Below, one piece after another: positions 15,302-23,017 of a DNA stretch of 64,000 nucleotides. A program made the position numbers and the translations under genes. Location of the stretch: NCBI RefSeq assembly GCF_026000115.1, contig NZ_AP026867.1, forward strand, positions 1,953,501 to 2,017,500. The letters run 5' to 3'. This stretch comes from Aureispira anguillae (GTDB taxonomy: Bacteria; Bacteroidota; Bacteroidia; Chitinophagales; Saprospiraceae). The first letter of the stretch is position 1; each line of letters starts with the position of its first letter. The notes beneath the pieces were generated by a model. That model worked only from the letters and a program-made list of their open reading frames with translations, was not told the DNA's origin and did no database searches.

Positions 15302-16015
15302 ATGAGCAACCATCCATTTTTTTTAGCCTATTTTGGTAAACCACATTCAGGAAAAACCTACGATCTACAACAGTTTGTGAAGCGTTGTGGACGAGAGACT
15401 ATTTTTGTGTACAATTCGGGACATGAAAAAGACTGGAGAGGCTTTATTGAAATTGAACTGCATTCGGATTCCAAAAGCAAGAAGCTCTATTTTAGTTACA
15501 AAGGAAGGGACTATTTGTTTGAGAAACATTTTATGAAAAAGTTCAAAGGCAAAAAAGTCAAAGCCATGATGGCGGATGAAAAGCTAACCGAGCAATTATT
15601 GTACAAGGCGCTCTCAAAAAAGGGCTACAAAGGTTTGTTTTTTATCATAGACGATGCCACCAATGTTTTCTCGGCTCAATTGACCCAAGCTCAAAAAGCC
15701 TGTTTTTATCGTGCTAAGCACGTAGGAATTTGGTTTGCCTTGGTTTTTCACGACCCGAACATGTTCCCCAATGGTGCATGGGGAGCCTTGACTTTAGCAA
15801 GATTCTTTAAAAACAATGTGGCACCACCTAGCAAGAAACAAAGAATCATTCCACACTTTCCAGAAGTCATGCAAGCTTTTAAAATCTTGCGCACGGCTCC
15901 TCTGTACAGCCATTGTACCTTAATTATGGATTCAGGGCAACTGGTGGTGAAACGAGCCAAACCACGATTAAATCCTAAAAAGGTAAAACCTATCATTATT
16001 AAAAAAAATACCTAA
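15302..16015 (+). CDS. FtsK/HerA-type packaging ATPase (P9/A32/Zot-like)
   Basis: 237 residues. Walker A is GKPHSGKT at residues 12-19 and Walker B is LFFIIDDA near 115-122. A downstream segment (RAKHVGIWFALVFHDPNMFP) stands where P9/A32-type ATPases keep their 'RH-G-S...Q...P' sensor region. Length and spacing fit the short genome-packaging ATPases of tailless membrane-containing phages (PRD1 P9, PM2 P9), or alternatively the Zot proteins of filamentous phages. There is no N-terminal nuclease domain, so it is not a terminase large subunit. It is the best evidence that the late block makes a virion. Confidence 0.7.
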   Translation: MSNHPFFLAYFGKPHSGKTYDLQQFVKRCGRETIFVYNSGHEKDWRGFIEIELHSDSKSKKLYFSYKGRDYLFEKHFMKKFKGKKVKAMMADEKLTEQLLYKALSKKGYKGLFFIIDDATNVFSAQLTQAQKACFYRAKHVGIWFALVFHDPNMFPNGAWGALTLARFFKNNVAPPSKKQRIIPHFPEVMQAFKILRTAPLYSHCTLIMDSGQLVVKRAKPRLNPKKVKPIIIKKNT

Positions 16016-16070
16016 ATCAATTATGAGCTACTGCAAAATAAAGAACCGCTTTTTAGATTGGGAGAATGGC

Positions 16071-16132
16071 TATAAGTCGTATGTCGTAAGTCCTGTATTC
16101 ACAAGGACTGAACATACGACTTAGGACTTATA
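16071..16132. repeat. Long intergenic hairpin with the AAGTCGTATG word
   Basis: TATAAGTCGTATG...GTAAGTCCT pairs imperfectly with AGGACT...CATACGACTTAGGACTTATA, arms of about 25 nt. The words AAGTCGTATG and CATACGACTTAG recur in the hairpin at 22849-22924. A 33-codon ORF (16023-16124) starting at ATG 16023 runs into the hairpin and may be a gene remnant; I do not call it. The 16016-16211 gap holds nothing else. Confidence 0.65.
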
Positions 16133-16211
16133 ACTCAAATAGGTTAAAAAAGTCGGTTACTTAAGGAGTAGAACTATCATTTATTAAAATCAAAAGATAA
16201 AACAGAAATCA

Positions 16212-16658
16212 ATGCTATTAGAATTATTATTAGAACAGCAAAAACCACAATTAAAGAAAGATTTAGAAAAGGTCATTGAACAGCTCTTGACTTCTATTGC
16301 GGACAGTAAGCAATTAAATCCCTTTGAATTGGTCTTGAAATTATCTGCTAAAAAGGGACAAGCGATTGGGCAGATTTTCACCCCTCAAAAGAAATTGTTA
16401 TACGATTTTGACGCAGGCGAAGAAATCAGCGGTTTGTTTGAGCATCAATTGGGGCGCTTGCCTGAAATCGCTAAAAAAGCAGTCTTAGCCAAAGTGGGGC
16501 ATCAAACCATTAGTGTTCAGGTCGCTCAAAGTTTAGAACACGGAGGAGCTATTTTGGTACGTTATGACAAAAATTATCAATTAGAATACTTTCAACAACT
16601 TGAAAAAAAGCTAAAACGTATTGATATAGATCATTTTTTTGCTAATATTAAAATATAA
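16212..16658 (+). CDS. Late-block protein of unknown function
   Basis: 148 residues. An amphipathic N-terminal helix of about 40 residues (EQQKPQLKKDLEKVIEQLL) precedes an alpha/beta domain (KKGQAIGQIFTPQKKLLYDF, ISVQVAQSLEHGGAILVRYD). There is no membrane segment and no recognised motif. It lies between two long intergenic hairpins and probably has its own transcript. A capsid-associated or regulatory role are both open. Confidence 0.5.
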   Translation: MLLELLLEQQKPQLKKDLEKVIEQLLTSIADSKQLNPFELVLKLSAKKGQAIGQIFTPQKKLLYDFDAGEEISGLFEHQLGRLPEIAKKAVLAKVGHQTISVQVAQSLEHGGAILVRYDKNYQLEYFQQLEKKLKRIDIDHFFANIKI

Positions 16659-16730
16659 ATGAATTGGTTTAGCATTCTTTCGTTTTAGATAAAGATTAGG
16701 GCTTGCTTAAGCTTCTTGGGTGTTTGGATA

Positions 16731-16791
16731 TTAGATGATAGATATTAGACTCCCAACAAACTACAATAGGAGTCTAATATCTATCATCTAA
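16731..16791. repeat. Perfect 23-bp inverted repeat between late genes
   Basis: The arm 16731-16753 (starting TTAGATGATAGATATTAG) is exactly complementary to 16769-16791, with a 15-nt loop. It is followed by two GATCTAA words (AAGCGATCTAA, AAGTGATCTAA) that also follow the hairpin at 19257-19278. No T run follows, so it may be an RNA-processing or protective hairpin, or a mobile palindromic repeat. The 16659-16856 gap holds nothing else. Confidence 0.75.
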
Positions 16792-16856
16792 CAGCAAAGC
16801 GATCTAAAAACAAAGTGATCTAATGAAAACAATTTAAAGCATAAAAAAAGTTTATT

Positions 16857-17288
16857 ATGAACCGTCAAGAAGCTATTTTGACCGTTCAACCTCCATTCCC
16901 TAAAAAGCAATTGGGGCGATACCGCTCCGTAAAAGGCATTTATCTCATTCGTTTTAACGATCAAGTAATTTACATTGGTGCATCTAAAAATATCTACAAG
17001 GGTATTTCTAGGCTCTACCAAAAAGGCGGCGTATTGTCCCACTTATCCTTTGAACGTTGCACCTTTGAAGTCATTCTGTCCAATCTCAAAAAAGGCAGTA
17101 TTGAGCAGGCTTTAAAAGGTAAATTTAAGCCAAAAAACAACCATCAAGCGAAGACCTTGATCAAGTATCAATTTTACCGAAAACATCAACATCAACGCAT
17201 TTTGGTCGCCTATCAAACACAAAGTAGGTTTAGCCAAGGCGAACACAAAAGCGATTCTGAAAACCAACCTAAAACCAATTCAAAATGA
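16857..17288 (+). CDS. GIY-YIG domain protein
   Basis: 143 residues. KGIYLIRFNDQVIYIGAS at about 25-42 is the GIY...YIG signature of the GIY-YIG nuclease fold, followed by basic and aromatic residues (IYKGISRLYQK) where the catalytic Arg/His helix lies. The second GIY-YIG helix and C-terminal Glu are less obvious, so activity is uncertain. The C-terminus is basic and disordered. It overlaps the amidase gene by 4 bp. It could resolve or nick viral DNA, or act as a homing-type nuclease that has become fixed. Confidence 0.7.
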   Translation: MNRQEAILTVQPPFPKKQLGRYRSVKGIYLIRFNDQVIYIGASKNIYKGISRLYQKGGVLSHLSFERCTFEVILSNLKKGSIEQALKGKFKPKNNHQAKTLIKYQFYRKHQHQRILVAYQTQSRFSQGEHKSDSENQPKTNSK

Positions 17289-17878
17289 TGGTTATTTTAG
17301 ACAATGGGCACGGGGGAATGATTGGAGGCAATTATCAAACCTTGGGCAAGCAATACCAATTTAAGGACGGCACCACTATTTATGAGGGTGAATTTAACCG
17401 TGCCATCAAAGCAAGGGTCGCTGAGCTGTTGACCGCTAAAGGAATTCCTTATTACGATTTAGTGCCTGAAAACAAGGACATTTCCCTCAAGGAACGTATT
17501 CGGCGAGCCAATGCCATCCACGAGCAATACAAGGGCAAAACCTTTTTGATTTCTATCCATGCGGATGCAGGAGGAGGAAGCGGAGCTGGGGTCTTTATTG
17601 CCAAACAGTCTAGTCAAAAGAGCCTATACTATGCCACTTGGGCTAGGGATCTATTCTCACAGCATTTTCCAGAAAGCAAGTATCGAGGCATCAAACGCAA
17701 GAATTTTTATGTCTTGCGTTACTCGTTCATGCCTGCCATTCTCCTGGAGAATTTCTTTATGGACAACGAGCAGGAATGCAAAACCTATTTGTTGACGCAA
17801 AAAGGCAGGGATAGAATCGCTTGGTATATCGTTGATTTGATTCAAAACATTTTAGAACACGGAGATTTAGTCGCTTAA
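17285..17878 (+). CDS. N-acetylmuramoyl-L-alanine amidase (Amidase_3), lysis enzyme
   Basis: 197 residues; the whole protein is one Amidase_3 domain. Zinc ligands are visible: His in LDNGHGG (residues 5-11), Glu in EGEFNRAIK (about 37), His in ISIHADAGG (about 96). The catalytic Glu is in ILLENFFMDN (about 158). It cleaves the bond between MurNAc and L-Ala in peptidoglycan. There is no signal peptide, so export would need a holin-like membrane protein, or the enzyme is a virion component used on entry. A putative spanin-like membrane protein gene follows 3 bp later, forming a likely lysis cassette. Confidence 0.85.
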   Translation: MMVILDNGHGGMIGGNYQTLGKQYQFKDGTTIYEGEFNRAIKARVAELLTAKGIPYYDLVPENKDISLKERIRRANAIHEQYKGKTFLISIHADAGGGSGAGVFIAKQSSQKSLYYATWARDLFSQHFPESKYRGIKRKNFYVLRYSFMPAILLENFFMDNEQECKTYLLTQKGRDRIAWYIVDLIQNILEHGDLVA

Positions 17879-17881
17879 CGT

Positions 17882-18532
17882 ATGAAATTTAATAAAGATA
17901 ATGTTCAATTTATAGCCCTTTTATTACTGATTGGTTATAGCCTTTTTTTGCAGGAATGCCGACAAGGAACCAAGAATGAGCAGCCCATTTATAGGGTTGA
18001 TACTTTGGTTAAAATGGATACCATTTTGCCACCGCCTGTTATTGTCAAGCTTCCACAACAACAGATACCAGCTCCAACCATTATTTATATAGATAGTACT
18101 AAAAACATTGTTCATAAAGCGCTAATTGATACCAGTAAACATCGTCCAGCTCATGTTTATCAGGACAGCTTAGAAGATGAAAATTTAACGCTTTATTATA
18201 GTTCTATTGTAAATGGAGAGCTGCTTAAAAATAGTTTGGATTATCGGCTTAAGATTCCCAAACAGATCACTAAAACCGTAGAAATTACAAAACCTGTTCC
18301 CCTTCCTGTTAGCTCTTTGCTGCTAACGGGTAGCGTGGGCACTAGTATCAATTCCTTTAATAGTGTTCGTTTGGGACTGCAATTTGTTAGCGCAAAAGGC
18401 TGGGCGCTGGGCTATGATTACGATCTATTGCAGAACATTCATTCGGTTAATTTGGGGGTTAAACTCGTCCAATTTCCCCCAAAAGGAGCTAAAAAGAAGA
18501 AAAGGCGTAATTTTGTGCGTAATTTTTTTTAG
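17882..18532 (+). CDS. Membrane-anchored protein with Pro-rich stalk (spanin-like candidate)
   Basis: 216 residues. An N-terminal membrane helix (FIALLLLIGYSLFLQEC) ends near a cysteine. A Pro-rich periplasmic stretch (ILPPPVIVKLPQQQIPAP) and a beta-rich C-terminal half (LLLTGSVGTSINSFNSVRLG) with a basic end follow. Proteins of this shape commonly sit after endolysin genes in Bacteroidota phages and may span the periplasm during lysis. That function is an inference from shape and position; no motif proves it. Confidence 0.55.
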   Translation: MKFNKDNVQFIALLLLIGYSLFLQECRQGTKNEQPIYRVDTLVKMDTILPPPVIVKLPQQQIPAPTIIYIDSTKNIVHKALIDTSKHRPAHVYQDSLEDENLTLYYSSIVNGELLKNSLDYRLKIPKQITKTVEITKPVPLPVSSLLLTGSVGTSINSFNSVRLGLQFVSAKGWALGYDYDLLQNIHSVNLGVKLVQFPPKGAKKKKRRNFVRNFF

Positions 18533-18604
18533 CCCACCTGCTAGGCTTCAATAAACACCTGATTTAGCGCCCTTTTCTAGCATTCAAAAAACAATTCAAA
18601 AATA

Positions 18605-18624
18605 CTAAAAAGTACGCCACTAAA
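18605..18624 (+). promoter_or_regulatory. Divergent copy of the shared regulatory motif
   Basis: CTAAAAAGTACGCCACTAAA matches the core TACGCCATTAAA of the 13439 copy at 11 of 12 positions. It stands about 145 bp ahead of the gene at 18769, in a 236-bp gap without any gene, suggesting a promoter for the capsid part of the late block. A still shorter form (TTCGCCACTAAATC) precedes the 20896 gene. Confidence 0.4.
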
Positions 18625-18768
18625 TGCCCTCAAAGCGGCTTTAGAATTGGGATTTCCAGCCTTTTTTGCTGCATCTTTGTGTAGACGAAAATAACAAAAA
18701 ACAAGAAAGAAAGCTAAACCTTAAAACACTTTTAGAATGTAACACTAAACCAAAAACCATTGACATTA

Positions 18769-18915
18769 ATGGACAAAATCAATTTATTACCTGATGAATC
18801 TGAGCACGATGTAAGAATCCGATTTTTTGTAGATCCTTTGAGTTTGGGTATGACCCTAACAGGAGTGCTACTCTTAATGGTTATTTATCATCGTGTGCTA
18901 AAAACAAACGGATGA
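18769..18915 (+). CDS. Very small single-span membrane protein
   Basis: 48 residues, found by reading the gap directly. An acidic start (MDKINLLPDESEHDVRI) is followed by a membrane helix (PLSLGMTLTGVLLLMVIYHR) and a short basic tail. Its stop overlaps the next start by 4 bp (ATGA), the usual coupling in this element, which supports it as a real gene. It probably resides in the host or viral membrane. Confidence 0.6.
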   Translation: MDKINLLPDESEHDVRIRFFVDPLSLGMTLTGVLLLMVIYHRVLKTNG

Positions 18916-19256
18916 AAGAAATAAGCAAAGCCCTTTTTACTTGGTTGGTTGGATTGTTTAACGTTGGAATCTACAATTTGAGCGATGGCATGGATAGTTT
19001 GCTCTTAGCCTTGCACAAAAACGGTATCGAACGACAAGCCAACGAACTGTTAAGGCTTTACCAACTGGTCGAACATCAACAAGAAATCTTAGTGATTTTA
19101 GATGTTTTTAAATGCCTCTTTATGTTGATTAGCATTGTCTTTTTATTCATTGTCAATCAGCCTAGAATTTGCCGTTTTTTTTCCGCTGTTTATCGTAAGA
19201 TACAGCAATTTTACCGCTTTCTTAAACGAAAGTTCCAAACTTCAAGTAGAGGATAA
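18912..19256 (+). CDS. Small membrane protein with basic C-terminus
   Basis: 114 residues. Amphipathic N-terminal helices (LFTWLVGLFNVGIYNLSDGM) lead to a membrane helix at about 70-92 (FKCLFMLISIVFLFIVNQ) and a strongly basic tail (YRKIQQFYRFLKRKFQTS). It is coupled to the 48-residue membrane protein and lies just before the capsid candidate, so it may be a virion membrane protein. A holin role is also possible. No family recognised. Confidence 0.5.
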   Translation: MKEISKALFTWLVGLFNVGIYNLSDGMDSLLLALHKNGIERQANELLRLYQLVEHQQEILVILDVFKCLFMLISIVFLFIVNQPRICRFFSAVYRKIQQFYRFLKRKFQTSSRG

Positions 19257-19278
19257 TTTTAGACATTTTGGTCTAAAA
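19257..19278 (+). terminator. Hairpin before the capsid candidate gene
   Basis: TTTTAGAC and GTCTAAAA form an 8-bp stem around ATTTTG, immediately after the stop codon at 19256. It is followed by the GATCTAA word also seen after the palindrome at 16731. Its T/A arms could act as a bidirectional terminator that isolates the capsid transcript. Confidence 0.5.
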
Positions 19279-19393
19279 TCTAGCATCTAAGAGCGCAGCG
19301 ATCTAACCTTAGAACGAAGCAACCTTATTGTTTATCTGATCCTTACATTTTATTAACAACCTTATCATTCAAACCAACAAAATTCCTTCTCTT

Positions 19394-20119
19394 ATGAAAG
19401 TTAGAGTATTTTTTCCTGTAGGCAACCAGTATTATTTACCTTCTCCATGGGTAGAAATCAATGGAGAGCGTTCTTTTGAGCCTGTAGAAAACCAACCTCA
19501 ATACAAATTAGCTGCTGTCGTAGAACAAGCCGTGCAAAAAGGAACCGCTATCATTGACAAGAGCATGTCCATGGGCGATTGCTACAATGTAAAAGCCATT
19601 ACGCCTAGAGCAAGCAACAAAGAAAACAGCGACAAGGTGGAGTACAGCCAAATTGAAGTCATTATCGAAACGGCAACCGATGCTGAAGCCAAAGTTTGTT
19701 TGGGCATGTCGGATCTTGGTTTGGAAATCTTTGATGGAGCTCAAGTCGTCAAAGGTAGCCCTGTCATTGGCGGTACCTTTAAAGACAACACCTTAAATGT
19801 AATTGGTCGCCTAGCCAATCATGGTTTGTTGCAAATTACAGGCGCTCGTTTCCTTGCCAGTAATGATAATGTTTATTCATATAGCCCAAGGTTCAAAACC
19901 TATTCTCATGTTGGAGAGGTCATCAACGATAAGCGTTTGCATTATCCAAAATCTTCTTCTAACGATGAAAACACAGAGATCCGCACCATGGACAGCAATT
20001 ATCTGACAGAAAAAGGACTTAGCCTAGTCTTGGACGGCATGAACTTTATTGAGTTTACTGTTCCTGTGGGTGAAGAGCTGACCATCACCTTATACACTGC
20101 CTTTACGCCGATTCGCTAG
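19394..20119 (+). CDS. Candidate jelly-roll major capsid protein
   Basis: 241 residues, predicted almost entirely beta-strand from its alternating patterns (YSQIEVIIETATD, GLLQITGARFLAS, FIEFTVPVGEELTITLYTAF), without signal peptide or membrane segment. The size is in the range of small jelly-roll capsid proteins such as PM2 P2. It is a single-gene transcript: a 137-bp leader with a hairpin precedes it and a very strong terminator follows, as expected for a highly made structural protein. It is surrounded by single-span membrane proteins and shares the block with a P9-like ATPase. There is no sequence motif that proves a capsid fold. Confidence 0.45.
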   Translation: MKVRVFFPVGNQYYLPSPWVEINGERSFEPVENQPQYKLAAVVEQAVQKGTAIIDKSMSMGDCYNVKAITPRASNKENSDKVEYSQIEVIIETATDAEAKVCLGMSDLGLEIFDGAQVVKGSPVIGGTFKDNTLNVIGRLANHGLLQITGARFLASNDNVYSYSPRFKTYSHVGEVINDKRLHYPKSSSNDENTEIRTMDSNYLTEKGLSLVLDGMNFIEFTVPVGEELTITLYTAFTPIR

Positions 20120-20152
20120 AAGAACACCGCTAAAGCACAATAACAAGCAGAG

Positions 20153-20181
20153 CGCCAATACGATTCCGTATTGGCGTTTTT
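20153..20181 (+). terminator. Strong rho-independent terminator after the capsid candidate
   Basis: CGCCAATAC (20153-20161) pairs perfectly with GTATTGGCG (20168-20176) around GATTCC, followed by TTTTTCCC. It ends the transcript of the 19394 gene 57 bp after its stop codon. Confidence 0.85.
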
Positions 20182-20203
20182 CCCAACCCTAAACCAATAA
20201 AAG

Positions 20204-20479
20204 ATGGCAGCAGCAGCAGAAGGCTTTAGTTTTGAGGATATAGAAATAGGCGACATCCTATCCGATATTAATATTGGAAACCATGGAATGAGCAGCAAAG
20301 AGGTCGCCGCAATGATGATTGGGGTGATGCAAGCGCAAGAGAGCAAGAAACGAGAACAGGAAAAAGATGTGATGCAAGACCGTGAGCGCCGATTGATTAT
20401 TGGCGTGGGAGCTTCTATTGGCTTAGGCTTGTTTCTCTTAATCATATATTTAATCGCATTAAAACTAAATAGATCGTGA
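20204..20479 (+). CDS. Small tail-anchored membrane protein
   Basis: 91 residues. A soluble N-terminal half (GFSFEDIEIGDILSDINIGN), a charged helix (QESKKREQEKDVMQDRERR) and a C-terminal membrane helix (IIGVGASIGLGLFLLIIYLI) are visible. It begins 23 bp after the capsid terminator and overlaps the next gene by 4 bp. It probably belongs to the viral membrane or membrane-shaping set of the late block. No family recognised. Confidence 0.55.
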   Translation: MAAAAEGFSFEDIEIGDILSDINIGNHGMSSKEVAAMMIGVMQAQESKKREQEKDVMQDRERRLIIGVGASIGLGLFLLIIYLIALKLNRS

Positions 20480-20844
20480 AAAATAGTCAATTCGAAATTC
20501 AAACCGCTCCTAATCTAAGTACAGACAATGCCAACGCTATGACTCCTACCGATAGCAATAAGCCTGTACCTGATGCGAGCACCACCACCACAACGACCAC
20601 CACAGCAACGCCAAGTGATACCGCTCCAACCGATGCAAGTACCACGGCAACCACAACTGATAAACCCACTACCACCCAAGAAGACAATGCACCAGCAACG
20701 CCTAGCACTCCAACCGATGCGATTAGTTGTAAAATCTGTACCTATTACGATGTAGCAAGATTGGGGCTGATGGGTTCTTTATTTATCTTGTTTTTGGCAA
20801 TGGCTTATCATTCTATTAAAACCGCCAAATTGCCCAAGGGTTAA
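20476..20844 (+). CDS. Thr-rich membrane protein
   Basis: 122 residues from a GTG start at 20476. A long Thr/Ala/Pro low-complexity arm (about 25-80, runs such as STTTTTTTTATPSDTAPTD) precedes a CxxC pair (CKIC), a membrane helix (LMGSLFILFLAMAYHSI) and a short basic tail. The Thr/Pro arm would be an extended, possibly surface-exposed stalk. The GTG start is supported by its ATGA-like coupling with the previous gene (GTGA). Confidence 0.5.
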   Translation: MKNSQFEIQTAPNLSTDNANAMTPTDSNKPVPDASTTTTTTTTATPSDTAPTDASTTATTTDKPTTTQEDNAPATPSTPTDAISCKICTYYDVARLGLMGSLFILFLAMAYHSIKTAKLPKG

Positions 20845-20895
20845 TCCTTAACCACCAAAGAAAACATTGATTCATTCGCCACTAAATCTAAAACA

Positions 20896-21312
20896 ATGAG
20901 CTTAACAGATAGCCAATGGAAGGTTCAGACATTAGGGGATTCTAGTCCTCCTGACGATTCCACTTCTAGCAATGGAGCAGGAAATTCCAGCCCTCCCGAT
21001 GATTCCAATAATAACAACAATACAGAAGCTGACAAGGATAATAAAGTAACCGTAGATAAGATTTTTGCTAGTTTGGGGTTATTATTTAATGGCGGTGCTA
21101 ACGTGATTGATTCCGTTGGCAATGTTGCCAATGGCGGCGGTGCTTCCAGTTCTACTCCTTCTACAAATACAGGAAACAACAACAATACAAACCCTAAAAA
21201 CCCCACTAGTCCTTTGTTAATTGGCGGTGGTGTCGTGGTCGTTTTGTTGTTAATTGGTTTAATTATTTATACCACAAAAAATGGAAACAACAGCAGTAGC
21301 CCCAAAGCTTAA
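20896..21312 (+). CDS. Ser/Asn/Gly-rich tail-anchored membrane protein
   Basis: 138 residues. Two copies of a SSPPDDS segment flank an Asn-rich region. A small hydrophobic patch (IFASLGLLFNGGANVIDSVG) and more low-complexity sequence follow, then a C-terminal membrane helix (LLIGGGVVVVLLLIGLIIYT) and a short tail. A TTCGCCACTAAATC word just upstream resembles the shared motif. Likely a membrane component of the proposed virion; function unknown. Confidence 0.5.
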   Translation: MSLTDSQWKVQTLGDSSPPDDSTSSNGAGNSSPPDDSNNNNNTEADKDNKVTVDKIFASLGLLFNGGANVIDSVGNVANGGGASSSTPSTNTGNNNNTNPKNPTSPLLIGGGVVVVLLLIGLIIYTTKNGNNSSSPKA

Positions 21313-22360
21313 GAAAGGCCCTTCGAGCCGCTTAATTGTTCTTTTGTTTGTTCTGCTTATTGGAGGTGGAATCGGCATCTATTTTTGGGTACGCCCAAAG
21401 AAGGATGCAGACGATGAAAAGAAAGAATCGGCTCCCTCTGAGAAAATACCAGGGCGAACCGATTCCTCGACTCATAAGCCAAGCTTAACCCCTGATCAGA
21501 TTGCTGCAATCTTTGGAAATAGTGGGGGGACTACACCGCCACCCGACCAAGATCCTTTGTATTACAATTCTCCTCAAGCACAAGATTTAATTCGAGCAGA
21601 AGCTCAGCGATTACAAGCGAGAGAAGAATACATGGACATTTTTAGAGCCAAATACAATATTGGGCATGCCTTGATTCGATTTAACAACGATGCTCAGCAT
21701 GCAATTGATCAGATGATGGCGAAATTAAACGGTGTGGACATTGTTAGCCGTCCTACTACTCGTCATTTGACCTTTCCCATTTATGGCACTTATGAGCCGA
21801 TTGGAAAGTCTTTGCGCTCTGAACTTCAAAACTTATTAAACCGAGGCTATAAGGGCTTAAATTTAACCCATTTGAGGGATAAAGAAGCACCTTGGTGGAT
21901 TGAGTCGATTGAGTTAAATCTATTGGTTGGAACAACCAATGCCTTTGTTCCTACACCGTTTGAGATTTGGTCAGAGTTTGGTTTTAGACCTGAGCTTGAT
22001 CATTATAAGGGCATGAATGGGCATTGGGTCAGAGATCAGTATTTAACTAAGATTGTCGATCATGGGGGCACCATAGAAATACATGCTTGGGACGTTGGTG
22101 CCAAGGCTGCTTATCCAGCAGGAACCCTTTACACCTTTGTTCAACGATGGGTTGAAGCCATCGACCATTTGGATAAAATCACCGAATGGGAAGCCTTGCG
22201 CTATTTGCAAGAAAAGAAAGGTTGGGTCTTTACCTTTATTGATCCTGAAACGGGCGTGGATCACAGTGCTACTGTGGATCCAAGTAGAGATCCTGACATT
22301 GATTTTTTTGAAGACAATGGCGATTCTAGTGGTGGAAAAAAAGATAAACTAAATCAATAA
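21281..22360 (+). CDS. Membrane-anchored late protein with folded C-terminal domain
   Basis: 359 residues. A membrane helix at about 17-37 (LIVLLFVLLIGGGIGIYFWV) is followed by a disordered acidic/Pro linker and a folded domain from about 95 to 335 (RAEAQRLQAREEYMDIFRAK, SIELNLLVGTTNAFVPTP, HGGTIEIHAWDVGAKAAYPA). It is the largest protein of the distal late block and might be a vertex, spike or membrane-tunnel protein. No family recognised. It overlaps the preceding gene by 32 bp in another frame; no later in-frame ATG precedes the membrane helix. Confidence 0.5.
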   Translation: METTAVAPKLKKGPSSRLIVLLFVLLIGGGIGIYFWVRPKKDADDEKKESAPSEKIPGRTDSSTHKPSLTPDQIAAIFGNSGGTTPPPDQDPLYYNSPQAQDLIRAEAQRLQAREEYMDIFRAKYNIGHALIRFNNDAQHAIDQMMAKLNGVDIVSRPTTRHLTFPIYGTYEPIGKSLRSELQNLLNRGYKGLNLTHLRDKEAPWWIESIELNLLVGTTNAFVPTPFEIWSEFGFRPELDHYKGMNGHWVRDQYLTKIVDHGGTIEIHAWDVGAKAAYPAGTLYTFVQRWVEAIDHLDKITEWEALRYLQEKKGWVFTFIDPETGVDHSATVDPSRDPDIDFFEDNGDSSGGKKDKLNQ

Positions 22361-22372
22361 ATTCTAAACAAC

Positions 22373-22819
22373 ATGGCAAAAATAAAACAAACCCAAATTG
22401 ATGAAAAATATCTTTGGATTGGGGGTGGAATTGTCGTCATTCTATTGGTCATTTTTGTACTGGGTAGAGTCTCTGGTAAAAAAAGTACAGATGAACCAAG
22501 CGATGCCAATCCCAATATCAAACCCATTACCGTTAGCACCGATTCAGGAAATATAGACTGGAATCCTTCTGCTATGGTCAAAAAGGTGCATACGGCTTAT
22601 GTCGTTAATTGGTCAACGGGACGTTGTGAGGTCTTGACTCAATTGTTAGCCTTGCAAGATGTTCAAATACGAGCCGTTGCCGATGGCTATTTGCAAGTGT
22701 ATGGCAAGACCTTAAGAAAAGTCTTAAATGAGGCTTGGGTCGCCTGTTGGAACTTACCGTGGCAGGATGATCCACACCAACAATTTATCAAGCGTTTGGA
22801 TGCCTTACAAATCACTTAG
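22373..22819 (+). CDS. Membrane-anchored late protein of unknown function
   Basis: 148 residues. A membrane helix (LWIGGGIVVILLVIFVLG) at about 14-32 and a Ser/Thr/Pro linker precede a C-terminal domain of about 85 residues (KKVHTAYVVNWSTGRCEVLT, LQVYGKTLRKVLNEAWVACW) rich in Trp. Its plan (anchor, linker, domain) matches the neighbouring 359-residue protein. It is followed by a T-rich end (CGCTTTTTTTT) and a long hairpin. Confidence 0.5.
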   Translation: MAKIKQTQIDEKYLWIGGGIVVILLVIFVLGRVSGKKSTDEPSDANPNIKPITVSTDSGNIDWNPSAMVKKVHTAYVVNWSTGRCEVLTQLLALQDVQIRAVADGYLQVYGKTLRKVLNEAWVACWNLPWQDDPHQQFIKRLDALQIT

Positions 22820-22848
22820 GCGCTTTTTTTTAACTCTTGACAATTGGA

Positions 22849-22924
22849 TATAAGTCCTAAGTTCTAAGTCGTATGTTGTTTGTAAGGCATCCAAACATAC
22901 GACTTAGAACTTAAAACTTAGGAC
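22849..22924. repeat. Long intergenic hairpin sharing AAGTCGTATG with 16071-16132
   Basis: ATAAGTCCTAAGTTCTAAGT...CGTATG pairs with CATACGACTTAGAACTT...AACTTAGGAC, arms of about 26 nt around a 21-nt loop. The arm tips are the same words as in the hairpin at 16071, although the outer parts differ. The 22820-23017 gap contains nothing else. Confidence 0.65.
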
Positions 22925-23017
22925 GCAATCGTTCTACAAACGATCCTTATTTAAATACAATCTCAGAAATCAAAAAGAACACAATTCTTACTATTCAACA
23001 AATTATACTCAAAAATC

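Noticed and set aside
15302-16015. Terminase large subunit of a tailed phage
   Set aside because: No nuclease domain, too short, and no portal, protease or tail genes nearby.
16023-16124. 33-codon ORF before the hairpin at 16071
   Set aside because: It ends inside the hairpin and lacks any domain or coupling to neighbours; possibly a remnant, not supported as a gene.
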